Shown here: one piece after another, positions 1 to 9,085 of the stretch
How the letters are laid out: every line of letters begins with the position of its first letter
How positions within the stretch are numbered: position 1 is the stretch's first letter
Source of the DNA: Prevotella sp. MA2016
GTDB lineage: Bacteria; Bacteroidota; Bacteroidia; Bacteroidales; Bacteroidaceae
DNA: 64,000 nt
Assembly (NCBI RefSeq): GCF_000619825.1
Contig: NZ_JHUW01000009.1
Location: 124,001 to 188,000 of the forward strand
Direction of reading: 5' to 3'
Program-made: the position numbers and the translations under genes
Notes under the pieces: generated by a model
Told to the model about the DNA's origin: nothing
The model's database searches: none
What the model saw: only the letters and a program-made list of their open reading frames with translations

Positions 1-1
1 C

Positions 2-205
2 GCCGGTGCCTACACCCACACCTCGATTGCCCTGCAGGACTGCATACGCTCACTGAAGGCACCTGTAATCGAGGTTCACATTTCGAATGTGCACCAGCGC
101 GAGGAATTCCGTCACAAGTCGATGATTTCATGTGCCTGCAAAGGCGTGATTCTCGGCTTCGGTCTCGACTCGTACCGACTGGCCATTGAAGCGCTGAAAG
201 GATGA
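2..205 (+). CDS. aroQ: 3-dehydroquinate dehydratase, type II (C-terminal fragment)
   Basis: This is the last 67 residues of a type II dehydroquinase, the shikimate-pathway enzyme that dehydrates 3-dehydroquinate. The 5' part lies outside the window. Family hallmarks are visible: GAYTHTS near the fragment start, the substrate-binding segment IEVHISNVHQRE followed by FRH, and the closing GFGLDSY. The reading frame is open from base 2 to a TGA at 203-205. That TGA overlaps the ATG of the next gene (ATGA), so the two are probably translationally coupled. Identification is firm despite truncation, because the HISN...RE.FRH signature is specific to this family. Confidence 0.93.
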   Translation, partial: AGAYTHTSIALQDCIRSLKAPVIEVHISNVHQREEFRHKSMISCACKGVILGFGLDSYRLAIEALKG

Positions 206-834
206 CGCTCGACGAATACATCCTGCAGCACACGGAGCCAGAGCCCGACTATCTGTACCAGCTGTGGCGAGCCACCAACATACACACCATTCATGGGCGT
301 ATGGCAAGTGGTCATCTGCAAGGCAGGCTGCTCAAAATGCTGGTCAGAATGATACGTCCCAAGAACATCCTGGAGATAGGCACATTCAGTGGATATAGTG
401 CCATCTCAATGGCTGAGGGGCTGAATGAAGGTGGAAAGCTTTACACCTTTGAGATTAACGACGAGATGGAGGACTTTACTCGCCCCTGGATAGAAGGTTC
501 GCCAGTGGCCGACAAGATAGAGTTCATCATCGGCGACGCATTAGAAGAGGCGCCCAAATTAGGCATCGCATTCGATCTGGCGTTTATGGATGGCGACAAG
601 CGCACCTATCGCGATTGCTATGAGATGGTGATGAAGCTGATGAAGCCAGGAGGGTTTATCCTGGCCGACAATACATTATGGGACGGACATGTGGTGGACC
701 ATGCCTACGACAAGGACCGACAGACTCAGGGCATCGAGACATTTAATGACTACATAGCCCGAGACCCCCGCGTAGAGCAGGTGATACTGCCACTTAGAGA
801 CGGTCTGACACTGATAAGAAGAATTGATGATTGA
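202..834 (+). CDS. SAM-dependent O-methyltransferase (class I, COMT/CCoAMT-like)
   Basis: A 210-residue soluble methyltransferase. The Rossmann SAM-binding motif I is LEIGTFSGYSA at about residues 55-65. An acidic residue follows strand 2 (TFEIND), and the family's metal/substrate region FDLAFMDGDKRTY is near residue 125. These features match the caffeoyl-CoA/catechol O-methyltransferase-like family; bacterial members act on varied small molecules or on tRNA hydroxyuridine (TrmR/YrrM), so the substrate is not assigned. It overlaps aroQ by four bases and is followed 23 bases later by rbfA, so it belongs to a housekeeping operon. The last codons run into a short AATTGAT-type repeat. Confidence 0.88.
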   Translation: MTLDEYILQHTEPEPDYLYQLWRATNIHTIHGRMASGHLQGRLLKMLVRMIRPKNILEIGTFSGYSAISMAEGLNEGGKLYTFEINDEMEDFTRPWIEGSPVADKIEFIIGDALEEAPKLGIAFDLAFMDGDKRTYRDCYEMVMKLMKPGGFILADNTLWDGHVVDHAYDKDRQTQGIETFNDYIARDPRVEQVILPLRDGLTLIRRIDD

Positions 835-855
835 AATTGATAATTGACAATTAAG
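822..855 (+). repeat. Short tandem AATTGAN heptamer repeat
   Basis: Three 7-base units stand head to tail at 835-855 (AATTGAT, AATTGAC, AATTAAG), with a further AATTGAT at 822-828 inside the end of the methyltransferase gene. They fill the whole gap before rbfA. A two-unit version (AATTAAC AATTAAA) precedes rpsT at 59019-59032. Confidence 0.6.
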
Positions 856-857
856 AG

Positions 858-1193
858 ATGCAAGAAACAAGACAAAACAAGATTGCGAGATTGCTGCAGA
901 AGGAGCTCTCGCTGATATTCCAACAGCAGACACGCGCCACTCACGGCGTGATGATATCGGTAACGCGTACCAAGATATCACCCGACCTGAGTATCTGTAC
1001 AGCTTATCTGAGCGTATTCCCCAGCGAGAAGGGCGAGGAGATCCTGGCCAACATCAATGCCAACGCCAAGCAGATACGCTACGAACTGGGCACACGTGTG
1101 AGAAACCAGATGCGCATCATCCCTGAGCTGCGATTCTTTATCGACGACTCACTCGATTACATTGAGCGTATCGACGAACTTTTGAAAAAGTAA
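858..1193 (+). CDS. rbfA: Ribosome-binding factor A
   Basis: A 111-residue protein of the RbfA family, a KH-type fold that binds immature 30S subunits and helps 16S rRNA maturation. It begins with the family's typical N-terminus (ETRQNKIARLLQKELS). It contains the conserved core around VMISVTRTKISPDLSICTAYLSV and ends RIDELLKK, as usual. Length is normal. Only a few bases separate its stop from the GTG of the following permease gene, so both are likely cotranscribed. Confidence 0.93.
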   Translation: MQETRQNKIARLLQKELSLIFQQQTRATHGVMISVTRTKISPDLSICTAYLSVFPSEKGEEILANINANAKQIRYELGTRVRNQMRIIPELRFFIDDSLDYIERIDELLKK

Positions 1194-1198
1194 AAAAG

Positions 1199-2428
1199 GT
1201 GAATTTCCCCTTCTTCATAGCTCGTAGGTATCTGTTCTCGAAGAAATCCACTCATGCCATCAACGTCATCAGTGGTATTTCGGTCGTGGGGGTAGCTGTA
1301 GCCACGATGGCACTGGTAGTAACACTATCGGTGTTCAATGGGTTTCACGACCTGGTGGCATCGTTCTTCACCAGCTTCGACCCGCAGCTCAAAGTCATGC
1401 CTGTAGAAGGCAAAACGGTAGCTGCTGACGACCCTATACTGACAGAGATAAAAGCGCTGCCAGAGATAGAAGTAGCAACAGAAAGTGTGGAAGATATGGC
1501 ATTGGCCATATACCGAGGTCGACAGGCTATGGTCGTGATAAAAGGTGTGGACGACAACTTTAGCGAGCTAACGCATATCAATGAGATTCTGGTGGGCGAC
1601 GGCGACTTTAGTCTGCACGCCGCAGAAATGGACTACGGCACATTAGGAATCAGACTAGCTGAAACACTCGGCACTGGCTATACCTACGAGGAACCGATAC
1701 ATATCTATGCGCCCAAACGGGAAGGACAATTAGACATGACCAACCCCGACGATGCTTTCGAAGAGGACGAACTCTACTCACCAGGCGTACTGTTCAGTGT
1801 CAAACAGGCACGCTACGACAAGAACTACATCCTGACCAGCATCAGTTTCGCACGCCGCATCTTCGGACAACAAGGCATGCTGTCGTCGCTCGAGTTACGA
1901 CTGAAGCCAGGCAGTAACTTTGAAAGCACGAAAAGTAAAATACAGAAGGTGTGCGGCAAGAAGTTTGTAGTAAAAGACCGATTTGAACAACAGGACGACA
2001 CCTTCAAGATTATGAAGATAGAAAAGCTGATAGCTTACATCTTCTTGACATTCATCCTGATGGTGGCCTGCTTCAATATCATAGGTTCGCTTTCGATGCT
2101 CATCATCGATAAGAAGGACGACGTGGTAACCCTGCGTAACTTAGGTGCGAGCGACAAGCAGATTGTGCGCATCTTCCTCTTTGAAGGACGTATGATTTCG
2201 GCCATAGGCGCCATTCTTGGCATCCTAATAGGTCTGACCCTGTGCTGGCTGCAGCAACGCTATGGCATAGTGGCTTTAGGCTCGTCGAGCGGCACATTTG
2301 TGATCAACGCCTACCCAGTGAGTGTACATCCGGAAGACATCGTATTGGTGTTCTGTACGGTACTCATCGTTGGCTTCCTCTCAGTATGGTATCCAGTTCG
2401 CTATTTTGCAAAGCGACTATTAGTGTGA
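1199..2428 (+). CDS. FtsX-like ABC transporter permease (LolC/LolE type)
   Basis: A 409-residue inner-membrane permease of the MacB/FtsX fold. One N-terminal membrane helix (about residues 20-45) is followed by a large periplasmic domain (about 50-270) and three C-terminal helices (about 280-405). The start NFPFFIARRYLFSKKSTHAINVISGISVVGVAVATMA is typical of lipoprotein-releasing permeases LolC/LolE, which extract lipoproteins from the inner membrane together with LolD. The start codon is GTG at 1199, five bases after the rbfA stop and preceded by an A/G-rich stretch. No ATPase gene lies beside it; Bacteroidetes usually keep LolD elsewhere. The C or E subtype cannot be fixed. Confidence 0.87.
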   Translation: MNFPFFIARRYLFSKKSTHAINVISGISVVGVAVATMALVVTLSVFNGFHDLVASFFTSFDPQLKVMPVEGKTVAADDPILTEIKALPEIEVATESVEDMALAIYRGRQAMVVIKGVDDNFSELTHINEILVGDGDFSLHAAEMDYGTLGIRLAETLGTGYTYEEPIHIYAPKREGQLDMTNPDDAFEEDELYSPGVLFSVKQARYDKNYILTSISFARRIFGQQGMLSSLELRLKPGSNFESTKSKIQKVCGKKFVVKDRFEQQDDTFKIMKIEKLIAYIFLTFILMVACFNIIGSLSMLIIDKKDDVVTLRNLGASDKQIVRIFLFEGRMISAIGAILGILIGLTLCWLQQRYGIVALGSSSGTFVINAYPVSVHPEDIVLVFCTVLIVGFLSVWYPVRYFAKRLLV

Positions 2429-2467
2429 CAGTTTACATTATAAAAGCAACCAAATCTTTAGATAAAA

Positions 2468-5290
2468 ATGAGAAAGATTCTTTCAACCATTCTGCTGGCT
2501 TTTGCCGGCACAGTAATGATGATGGCACAAGCACAAATGCCATCTATCCCCGTTGATCCTGATGTGCGCATTGGCAAACTGGACAACGGCCTGACCTATT
2601 ATATCCGTCACAACAACTGGCCAGAGAACCGTGCTGAGTTCTATATCGCCCAGAAAGTTGGCTCTATTCAGGAAAACGACGACCAGCGTGGTCTGGCTCA
2701 CTTCCTAGAGCACATGGCATTCAATGGCTCGAAACATTTTAAAGGGAACGAACTGCTGCGCTGGTGCGAAAGTATCGGTGTGAAGTTTGGTACTGATCTC
2801 AATGCCTATACCTCTGTCGAAGAGACTGTATATAACATCAGCAATGTACCCACCACACGCGAGAGTATCGTAGATTCTTGTCTGCTCATTCTCTATGACT
2901 GGGCCGACGGACTGCTGTTAGAGCAGGAGGAGATAGAGAAAGAGCGTGGTGTTATCCATGAGGAATGGCGCCTGAGCAGCAGTGCCCAGCAGCGTATTCT
3001 GGAGCGCAACCTGCCCAAACTCTTCCCCAACTCAAAATACGGCTACCGCATGCCTATCGGTTTGATGGAGATTATCGACAATTTTGAGCGTCCTTTCCTG
3101 CAGGCTTACTATGAGAAGTGGTATCGCCCAGACAACCAGGGTATCATCGTGGTTGGCGATATAGATGTGGATAAGGTAGAACAGAAAATCAAAGAACAGT
3201 TCTCTACCATCAAAATGCCAGAGAATGCAGAGAAGGTGACGCAGTATCCCATCCCCGACAATGCTGAGCCTATTATCGTCATCGACAAAGACAAGGAGCA
3301 GCAGTTCAACATCATTCAAGTGATGATGAAACATGAAGCGTTCCCCGACTCACTGAAAGGCACAATGGCTTATCTAATAACCGACTACATCAAAAATGCA
3401 GCCCTCTCTATGCTGAATGATCGACTGAAGGAATACAGCCAGAAGCCAGAATGCCCATTCCTTCAGGCATTTGTAAACGACGGAAATTATCTTACGCTCA
3501 CAAGAGCTATCAATACCTTCCAGTCATCATTCCTGCCTAAAGAAGGACAGGGCGAAGCAGCCCTTACTGCCGTGTTGACCGAGGCTCGCAGAGCCGCTGA
3601 GTTCGGTTTCACTCCAACAGAGTACAGCCGCTTCAAAGCCGACTATCTGAGCAGTCTCGACAAACAGTATTCTAACAAGGATAAGCGTTTCAATCGCCAG
3701 TTTGTCAATCAGTATGTACAGAACTTCCTGGCCAACGAGCCTATCCCCAACATCGAATACACTTACGAGACGATGAAACAGGTAGTACCTGTCATCCCCC
3801 TCGATGCCATCAATGGTGTCATCAAGCAATTGGTTTCAGAGAAAGACGAGAATCTGGTAGTCCTGAGTTTAAACAGTGAGAAGGAAGGCGCTACTTATCC
3901 TACCGAAGAGGGAATCAAGAAGGCCGTTGCTGCTGCACGTGCCGCACAGATTGAGGCTTATGTGGACAATACAAAGAACGAGCCACTGATGACCACACTG
4001 CCTAAGAAGGGTTCTATCAAGAAGGAGACCAAGAACGACAAGTTCGGATATACCGAGCTTGAGCTCTCGAACGGCGTGAAAGTTATATTGAAGAAGACCG
4101 ATCTGAAAAAGGATCAGGTGATACTCAGTGCAGAAGGATTTGGCGGTTCTTCGCTGTATGGCGAGAAAGACCTTACAAACATCAAACTGTTTAACGACAT
4201 CGTCAACATCAGCGGACTTGGCAATTTCTCTCACACAGAGTTGGAGAAGGCACTCGCTGGCAAGATTGCCAGTGCATCGTTCTCGATGGGCGACAACCGT
4301 CAATACATTAACGGAAGCTCTACCCCCAAGGATGTTGAGACCATGCTGCAATTGGTATACCTCAACTTCACCAATATCAGCAAGGACCAGAAGTCGTACG
4401 ACAACATTATGAGCATCGTGGAGACAGTTCTGAAGAATCGACTGCTGCAGCCAGAGGCTGTATTCAGCGACTCTCTGAACGCCACTCTCAACTGTCATAA
4501 CGCACGTGAGAAAGCACCAACAGTAGAGGAACTGAAGGACGTAAGCTACGATCGTATCCTACAGATAGCCAAGGAGCGTACAGCAAATGCTGCCGCTTAT
4601 ACCTTCACTATCATTGGCAACTTCGACGAGACTACCATTCGTCCGCTTATCGAGCAGTATATTGCCTCGCTGCCTGCACAGAAGAAAATTGTGAAAGGCA
4701 AGGATGTATCTACCGACTTCACCGGAAAGGTTGTCAACAACTTCAAGCATAAGGCAGAAACACCTAAAGCCATTGCCAACATGTATTGGTATAGCAATGA
4801 TGTTCCCTATACGCTTGAGAACAACATCAAGGCAAACATGGTTGGTCAGCTCCTCATGATGGAATATCTGAAGAAGATACGTGAGGATGCCAGTGCTGCC
4901 TACACCGTGAGCGCAAACGGCGGCATCAGCCGTGATGACTTCCGCACACAGACATTCATCACAGCAGAATGCCCCATGAAACCTGAAAAGGCCGACATTG
5001 CCCTTCAGATTTTGCGCGAAGAGGTGAATAACCTTACCAAGACCTGCAACGCAGACAACCTGCAGAAGGTTAAGGAGTATATCCTGAAGAGTCTGGCCGA
5101 CCAGAAGAAACAGAACAACTATTGGCTGAACCGTATCAGCATCTGGCGCCAGTATGGTCTGGATTTTGATACCGACTATGAGAAGCTGGTAAATGCACAG
5201 ACACCTGAGAGTATCAGTACATTCGTGCAGGAAATCCTGAAAGCAGGCAATACTGCCGAAGTGATTATGCTGCCAGCAGAAGAAAAATAA
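2468..5290 (+). CDS. M16-family zinc metallopeptidase (PqqL-like), secreted
   Basis: A 940-residue double-length M16 peptidase. A signal peptide ends near residue 22 (AQAQ). The inverted zinc motif HFLEH is at about residue 80, with the third ligand in HEEWRLSS about 75 residues later. Two M16_C domains and a degenerate second M16 half follow, ending in EVIMLPAEEK. Members cleave peptides in the periplasm or outer-membrane space; the substrate here is unknown. The gene stands between the permease and metK with 39- and 26-base gaps and no clear TAnnTTTG box in either. Confidence 0.92.
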   Translation: MRKILSTILLAFAGTVMMMAQAQMPSIPVDPDVRIGKLDNGLTYYIRHNNWPENRAEFYIAQKVGSIQENDDQRGLAHFLEHMAFNGSKHFKGNELLRWCESIGVKFGTDLNAYTSVEETVYNISNVPTTRESIVDSCLLILYDWADGLLLEQEEIEKERGVIHEEWRLSSSAQQRILERNLPKLFPNSKYGYRMPIGLMEIIDNFERPFLQAYYEKWYRPDNQGIIVVGDIDVDKVEQKIKEQFSTIKMPENAEKVTQYPIPDNAEPIIVIDKDKEQQFNIIQVMMKHEAFPDSLKGTMAYLITDYIKNAALSMLNDRLKEYSQKPECPFLQAFVNDGNYLTLTRAINTFQSSFLPKEGQGEAALTAVLTEARRAAEFGFTPTEYSRFKADYLSSLDKQYSNKDKRFNRQFVNQYVQNFLANEPIPNIEYTYETMKQVVPVIPLDAINGVIKQLVSEKDENLVVLSLNSEKEGATYPTEEGIKKAVAAARAAQIEAYVDNTKNEPLMTTLPKKGSIKKETKNDKFGYTELELSNGVKVILKKTDLKKDQVILSAEGFGGSSLYGEKDLTNIKLFNDIVNISGLGNFSHTELEKALAGKIASASFSMGDNRQYINGSSTPKDVETMLQLVYLNFTNISKDQKSYDNIMSIVETVLKNRLLQPEAVFSDSLNATLNCHNAREKAPTVEELKDVSYDRILQIAKERTANAAAYTFTIIGNFDETTIRPLIEQYIASLPAQKKIVKGKDVSTDFTGKVVNNFKHKAETPKAIANMYWYSNDVPYTLENNIKANMVGQLLMMEYLKKIREDASAAYTVSANGGISRDDFRTQTFITAECPMKPEKADIALQILREEVNNLTKTCNADNLQKVKEYILKSLADQKKQNNYWLNRISIWRQYGLDFDTDYEKLVNAQTPESISTFVQEILKAGNTAEVIMLPAEEK

Positions 5291-5316
5291 AAAGTAAAAA
5301 ATAAAAATAGTAAAGA

Positions 5317-6573
5317 ATGAGTTATTTATTTTCGTCAGAATCAGTTTCTGAGGGCCATCCCGACAAGGTAGCCGATCAGATTTCTGATGCAATACTCGAC
5401 CAGTTCCTGGCATACGACCCAAAGGCACGCTGCGCCATCGAGTCGTTTGTTACCACTGGTCAGGTAGTAATCATGGGTGAGGTCCGCAGTGATGTGTACA
5501 TCGACCTGCAGACAATGGCCCGCAAGACAATTAAGCGCATTGGTTATACCAAGGCAGAGTATCAATTCGACGGCGATTCATGCGGAATCCTAAGCGCCAT
5601 TCACGAGCAGAGTGCCGACATCAACCGTGGTGTTGACAACGGCAACGAAGACGAACAAGGAGCAGGCGACCAGGGTATGATGTTCGGCTATGCCACCAAC
5701 GAGACAGAGAGCTACATGCCCGTAAGTCTTGACTTGGCACACCTCATCATGCGTACACTTGCCGACATCCGTAAGGAAGGCAAGGAGATGACCTACCTGC
5801 GCCCAGACTCAAAGAGTCAGGTGACAGTACAGTACTCAGACGAAGGCATCCCCGAGCGTATCGATACCATCGTCGTATCAACTCAGCACGATGAGTTTGA
5901 CGAGGACGAGAAGATGCTGGCCAAGATTAAAGATGACGTCATCAACATCCTCATACCACGAGTAAAGAAGCAAATCCACTCACAGAAAGTGCTCGACCTG
6001 TTTGGTCTCGACATCAAGTACTACGTAAACCCAACAGGTAAGTTCGTGATCGGTGGTCCTCACGGAGATACTGGTCTGACAGGACGTAAGATCATCGTTG
6101 ACACCTATGGCGGCAAGGGCGCCCATGGAGGTGGAGCTTTCTCAGGTAAAGACTCGTCGAAGGTTGACCGCAGTGCAGCTTATGCCGCACGCCACATTGC
6201 CAAGAACATGGTAGCCGCAGGCGTTGCAGATGAGATGCTGGTACAGATTAGTTACGCTATTGGCGTGGCTAAACCCATGAACATCTACGTGAACACCTAT
6301 GGTCGCAGCAATGTACAGATGAGCGACAGTGAAATCGCACAGAAGATTGAGAAGCTGTTCGACCTGCGCCCAAAAGCTATCGAACGTACCCTGAAGCTTC
6401 GCCAGCCTATGTACAGCGAAACAGCAGCCTACGGACACATGGGACGCAAGTGCGAGGTCGTGACAAAGACTTTCACCAGTCATTATCACGAAACTAAAAC
6501 AATGGAAGTAGAACTGTTTACATGGGAGAAACTAGACCGTGTAGATGATATCCGCAAAGAGTTCGGACTATAA
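5317..6573 (+). CDS. metK: S-adenosylmethionine synthetase
   Basis: A 418-residue methionine adenosyltransferase, making SAM from methionine and ATP. It opens with the diagnostic [15 protein letters not shown]. It carries the ATP-binding [12 protein letters not shown] (about residues 115-127) and the P-loop-like [18 protein letters not shown] (about 270-288). Length is within the Bacteroidetes range, slightly longer than the E. coli enzyme. It is followed six bases later by the DUF4271 gene. Confidence 0.97.
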   Translation: MSYLFSSESVSEGHPDKVADQISDAILDQFLAYDPKARCAIESFVTTGQVVIMGEVRSDVYIDLQTMARKTIKRIGYTKAEYQFDGDSCGILSAIHEQSADINRGVDNGNEDEQGAGDQGMMFGYATNETESYMPVSLDLAHLIMRTLADIRKEGKEMTYLRPDSKSQVTVQYSDEGIPERIDTIVVSTQHDEFDEDEKMLAKIKDDVINILIPRVKKQIHSQKVLDLFGLDIKYYVNPTGKFVIGGPHGDTGLTGRKIIVDTYGGKGAHGGGAFSGKDSSKVDRSAAYAARHIAKNMVAAGVADEMLVQISYAIGVAKPMNIYVNTYGRSNVQMSDSEIAQKIEKLFDLRPKAIERTLKLRQPMYSETAAYGHMGRKCEVVTKTFTSHYHETKTMEVELFTWEKLDRVDDIRKEFGL

Positions 6574-6579
6574 TCTGAT

Positions 6580-7599
6580 ATGCTCAATAACGATAGCATC
6601 CCTACTCCCATAACAACAGCTGTAACAAGAGATACAGCCATCATACATTCGGCAAAACCGCAGACACCCTATCAGGTGCTGCGGTTATTGCCTAAAGATG
6701 CTACGCCTGCACAACAAGACTCAGCCATACAAGAGTGGTTCGAACCTAAGGAGATACACTATAGTAGTCGGCCCGACACACTGCACCTTCCAGGTCAGGA
6801 GATTCCTCGCGACCTGAAGGAAGTGAACCTGCCACACTATTATCGTGAGAACTTCTTCTCGAACAACACCATGTATCATCCTGAGCTGAACATAGAGCGC
6901 ATCGGTGTTTCGGGGGCTCCTATACCCTACACCATTCAGAACGACAGTTTTGCCACAGGCATGCTGATTCTTTGTTTCTTGCTCATCACCTTCACGCTTT
7001 CACGCATATCAGATTTCATTATTCGACAGGCCAAGCATTTCTTCTCACCAACAAAGAGCAAACAGATACTAGACGAGACTGGTAGTGAAATCAAATTCCA
7101 GTTCCTATTCGTAGGCATCACCTGTCTGCTCTATGCCTTACTATACTATTTCTATACGAATCACTTCGTAGCCAATACGTTCGTTTTTTCGTCAGAATAC
7201 ATACTACTATTTATCTACGGCATAACTATCTTCGCATCGATGATAGGTAGAATGGGCCTTTATTGGATAGTAAACAGCGTATTCTTCACAAAGAGAAATA
7301 ATTTACAATTTCAAGGAGCATTACTCCTTATAACATCCCTCGAAGGGGTGGTATTATTTCCATTGGTTTTACTACTGGCTTATTTTCAATTTTCGGTGCA
7401 AAATGCAATTTTTTATACCGCAACTATAGTATTTTTGGCCAAAATTCTCACATTTTATAAGTCTTATACTATCTTTTTTAGTCAAAAAGGAGGTTTTTTG
7501 CAAAATATTTTGTACTTTTGTGCCCTCGAAATGATACCTTTAATTTCGCTTTGGAGCGGATTGCTGGTTATAACTGAGAATTTGAAAATAAATATTTAG
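6580..7599 (+). CDS. DUF4271 family integral membrane protein
   Basis: A 339-residue protein. The N-terminal ~115 residues are soluble and proline-rich (TPYQVLRLLPKDATPAQQD). They are followed by about six hydrophobic helices (from ATGMLILCFLLITFTL near residue 126 to the C-terminus). The layout and the position directly upstream of uroporphyrinogen-III synthase match the Bacteroidetes family DUF4271, whose function is unknown. The 3' half (about 7260-7530) is clearly more A/T-rich than its neighbours. It also contains a possible internal promoter for the downstream genes. Confidence 0.82.
   Translation: MLNNDSIPTPITTAVTRDTAIIHSAKPQTPYQVLRLLPKDATPAQQDSAIQEWFEPKEIHYSSRPDTLHLPGQEIPRDLKEVNLPHYYRENFFSNNTMYHPELNIERIGVSGAPIPYTIQNDSFATGMLILCFLLITFTLSRISDFIIRQAKHFFSPTKSKQILDETGSEIKFQFLFVGITCLLYALLYYFYTNHFVANTFVFSSEYILLFIYGITIFASMIGRMGLYWIVNSVFFTKRNNLQFQGALLLITSLEGVVLFPLVLLLAYFQFSVQNAIFYTATIVFLAKILTFYKSYTIFFSQKGGFLQNILYFCALEMIPLISLWSGLLVITENLKINI
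7513..7520 (+). promoter_or_regulatory. Possible internal -7 box (TACTTTTG) ahead of hemD-rnpA-yidD
   Basis: The octamer TACTTTTG fits the Bacteroidetes -7 consensus TAnnTTTG and sits in the A/T-rich tail of the DUF4271 gene, 86 bases before hemD. The nearest TTTG (7497-7500) is only 12 bases upstream instead of about 20, so support is limited. Confidence 0.4.
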
Positions 7600-7606
7600 G
7601 ACACAT

Positions 7607-8356
7607 ATGATCAAAAAGATTTTGGTTTCACAACCCAAGCCAACAAGTGAGAAATCGCCATATTTCGATATTGCGAACAAGTTTGGTGTTGAATTGGTCT
7701 TTCGCCCATTCATCAAGGTCGAAGCAATCAGTTCGAAAGATTTCCGTGCACAGAAAGTGAACATCCTGGATCATACAGCGATTGTATTCACCTCACGCCA
7801 TGCTATTGACCATTTCTTCAACATGGCCAAAGAACTCAGAATCAATATTCCTGAGGACATGAAGTATTTCTGTGTTACCGAGACGATTGCATTGTATATC
7901 CAAAAATATGTGCAGTACAGAAAACGCAAGATCTTCTTTGGAGAGACTGGTCGTATTGACGACTTGATCCCAACAATGGTAAAGCATAAGACAGAGAAGT
8001 ACCTCGTTCCACTGAGCGATGTACATACCGACAGTCTGGCCAACCTGCTCGACTCAAAGAAGTTGCAGCACACTGAGTGTGTGATGTACAAGACTGTAAG
8101 TAACGACTTTACAGAAGAAGAGGTTAAGAACTTCGACTACGATATGCTGATTTTCTTCAGCCCCGCAGGTATCGAGTCGCTGACCAAGAACTTCCCCAAC
8201 TTCAAGCAGGACAATATTGCTATAGCAACCTTTGGTCCAGCTACCGCAAAGGCTGCCAAGGAGGCAGGTTTGCGTTTGGACATCGAGGCACCCAATGAGA
8301 AATATCCATCTATGACAGGTGCCTTGCAACATTACCTGTTTGAAATACAAGATTAA
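7607..8356 (+). CDS. hemD: Uroporphyrinogen-III synthase
   Basis: A 249-residue HemD-fold protein, which cyclises hydroxymethylbilane to uroporphyrinogen III in tetrapyrrole synthesis. Sequence similarity in this family is low, but its landmarks are present. These are ILVSQPKPTSEKSPYF at the N-terminus, IVFTSRHAIDHFF (about residues 60-72), LIFFSPAGIESL (about 180-192) and a terminal ATFGPATAKAAKEAGL. It lies seven bases after DUF4271 and six bases before rnpA. Many Bacteroidetes lack most haem genes but keep this DUF4271-hemD-rnpA-yidD order, which supports the call more than sequence alone. Confidence 0.82.
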   Translation: MIKKILVSQPKPTSEKSPYFDIANKFGVELVFRPFIKVEAISSKDFRAQKVNILDHTAIVFTSRHAIDHFFNMAKELRINIPEDMKYFCVTETIALYIQKYVQYRKRKIFFGETGRIDDLIPTMVKHKTEKYLVPLSDVHTDSLANLLDSKKLQHTECVMYKTVSNDFTEEEVKNFDYDMLIFFSPAGIESLTKNFPNFKQDNIAIATFGPATAKAAKEAGLRLDIEAPNEKYPSMTGALQHYLFEIQD

Positions 8357-8362
8357 GAATTG

Positions 8363-8755
8363 ATGACGACAGCGCCTACCTTCAGCAAAGAGGAGCGCAT
8401 CGTCAGCAATCAGCTGATAGAAACGCTCTTTGAGAAAAGCAATAGTCACTCAGTGACTGCTTATCCTCTAAGGGCTGTTTTTCTTAAAACAGAACGCCAT
8501 GAGGGTTCAGCACCTGTACAACTGCTTATCAGTGTGCCCAAAAAACGATTCAAGCATGCTGTTGACAGGAACAGAGTAAAACGCCAGATTCGCGAAGCAT
8601 ATCGCAAAAACAAATCGTTACTAGCCAGTACGGTGGAAGATGGCAAAATGCTGCTGATAGCTATCATCTGGTTGACAGACAGGCATTTCGCTACGGCCGA
8701 TGTAGAGAAGAAGGTAATAAGCCTGCTGAAACAGATAGCCAAAGACAAATCATGA
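8363..8755 (+). CDS. rnpA: Ribonuclease P protein component
   Basis: A 130-residue basic protein that assists the RNase P RNA in trimming tRNA 5' ends. The family's RNR motif is recognisable as [16 protein letters not shown] (about residues 70-85). I chose ATG at 8363 over the TTG three bases earlier because the latter would only add one methionine. The stop overlaps the yidD start (ATGA at 8752-8755), the classical rnpA-yidD arrangement. The usual rpmH and dnaA neighbours are absent, as in other Bacteroidetes. Confidence 0.93.
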   Translation: MTTAPTFSKEERIVSNQLIETLFEKSNSHSVTAYPLRAVFLKTERHEGSAPVQLLISVPKKRFKHAVDRNRVKRQIREAYRKNKSLLASTVEDGKMLLIAIIWLTDRHFATADVEKKVISLLKQIAKDKS

Positions 8756-8982
8756 AAAGGCTGACAAAGTTCATCTCATGGTTGCTGATACTCCCTATCA
8801 GATTCTATCAGATAGGTATCTCACCGCTTTTAGGGCCCTCCTGCCGATTCACCCCTACTTGTAGCGAATATGCGAAACAGGCCATCATGAAACACGGCCC
8901 TATCAAAGGCCTGGGGCTGGCCATTTGGCGAATACTAAGATGCAACCCATGGGGCGGCAGCGGATATGACCCAGTACCCTAG
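8752..8982 (+). CDS. yidD: Membrane protein insertion efficiency factor YidD
   Basis: A 76-residue small protein with the family's full signature. It has an N-terminal amphipathic/hydrophobic helix ([18 protein letters not shown]), [13 protein letters not shown] with its two cysteines, and the end [15 protein letters not shown]. YidD helps YidC/Sec insert membrane proteins at the inner face of the membrane. It is translationally coupled to rnpA. Its TAG stop ends in CTAG, just before the CTAG repeat tract that starts at 8994. Confidence 0.95.
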   Translation: MKRLTKFISWLLILPIRFYQIGISPLLGPSCRFTPTCSEYAKQAIMKHGPIKGLGLAIWRILRCNPWGGSGYDPVP

Positions 8983-8993
8983 TTTTTTTCAGC

Positions 8994-9065
8994 CTAGATA
9001 ATCTAGGAGAGCTAGTAATACTAGCCATACTAGAAATACTAGGGATACTAGCAATACTAGAAAAC
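8994..9065 (+). repeat. Eight-unit 9-bp tandem repeat phased on CTAG
   Basis: CTAG occurs at 8994, 9003, 9012, 9021, 9030, 9039, 9048 and 9057, exactly every nine bases. The five bases between are variable but tend toward nnATA in the central units. The tract fills the yidD-tyrS gap and is followed by an A-rich stretch leading to the tyrS start. No TAnnTTTG promoter is visible inside it. Confidence 0.9.
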
Positions 9066-9085
9066 AAAAAATAACAAATAAAAAA

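Noticed and set aside
4559..5428. Long minus-strand open frame opposite the M16 peptidase and metK
   Set aside because: It lies antisense to two firmly identified genes, contains no recognisable domain and has no promoter; it is a codon-bias shadow.
8994..9065. CRISPR-like array
   Set aside because: The unit is only 9 bp with a 4-bp constant part, and there are no cas genes.
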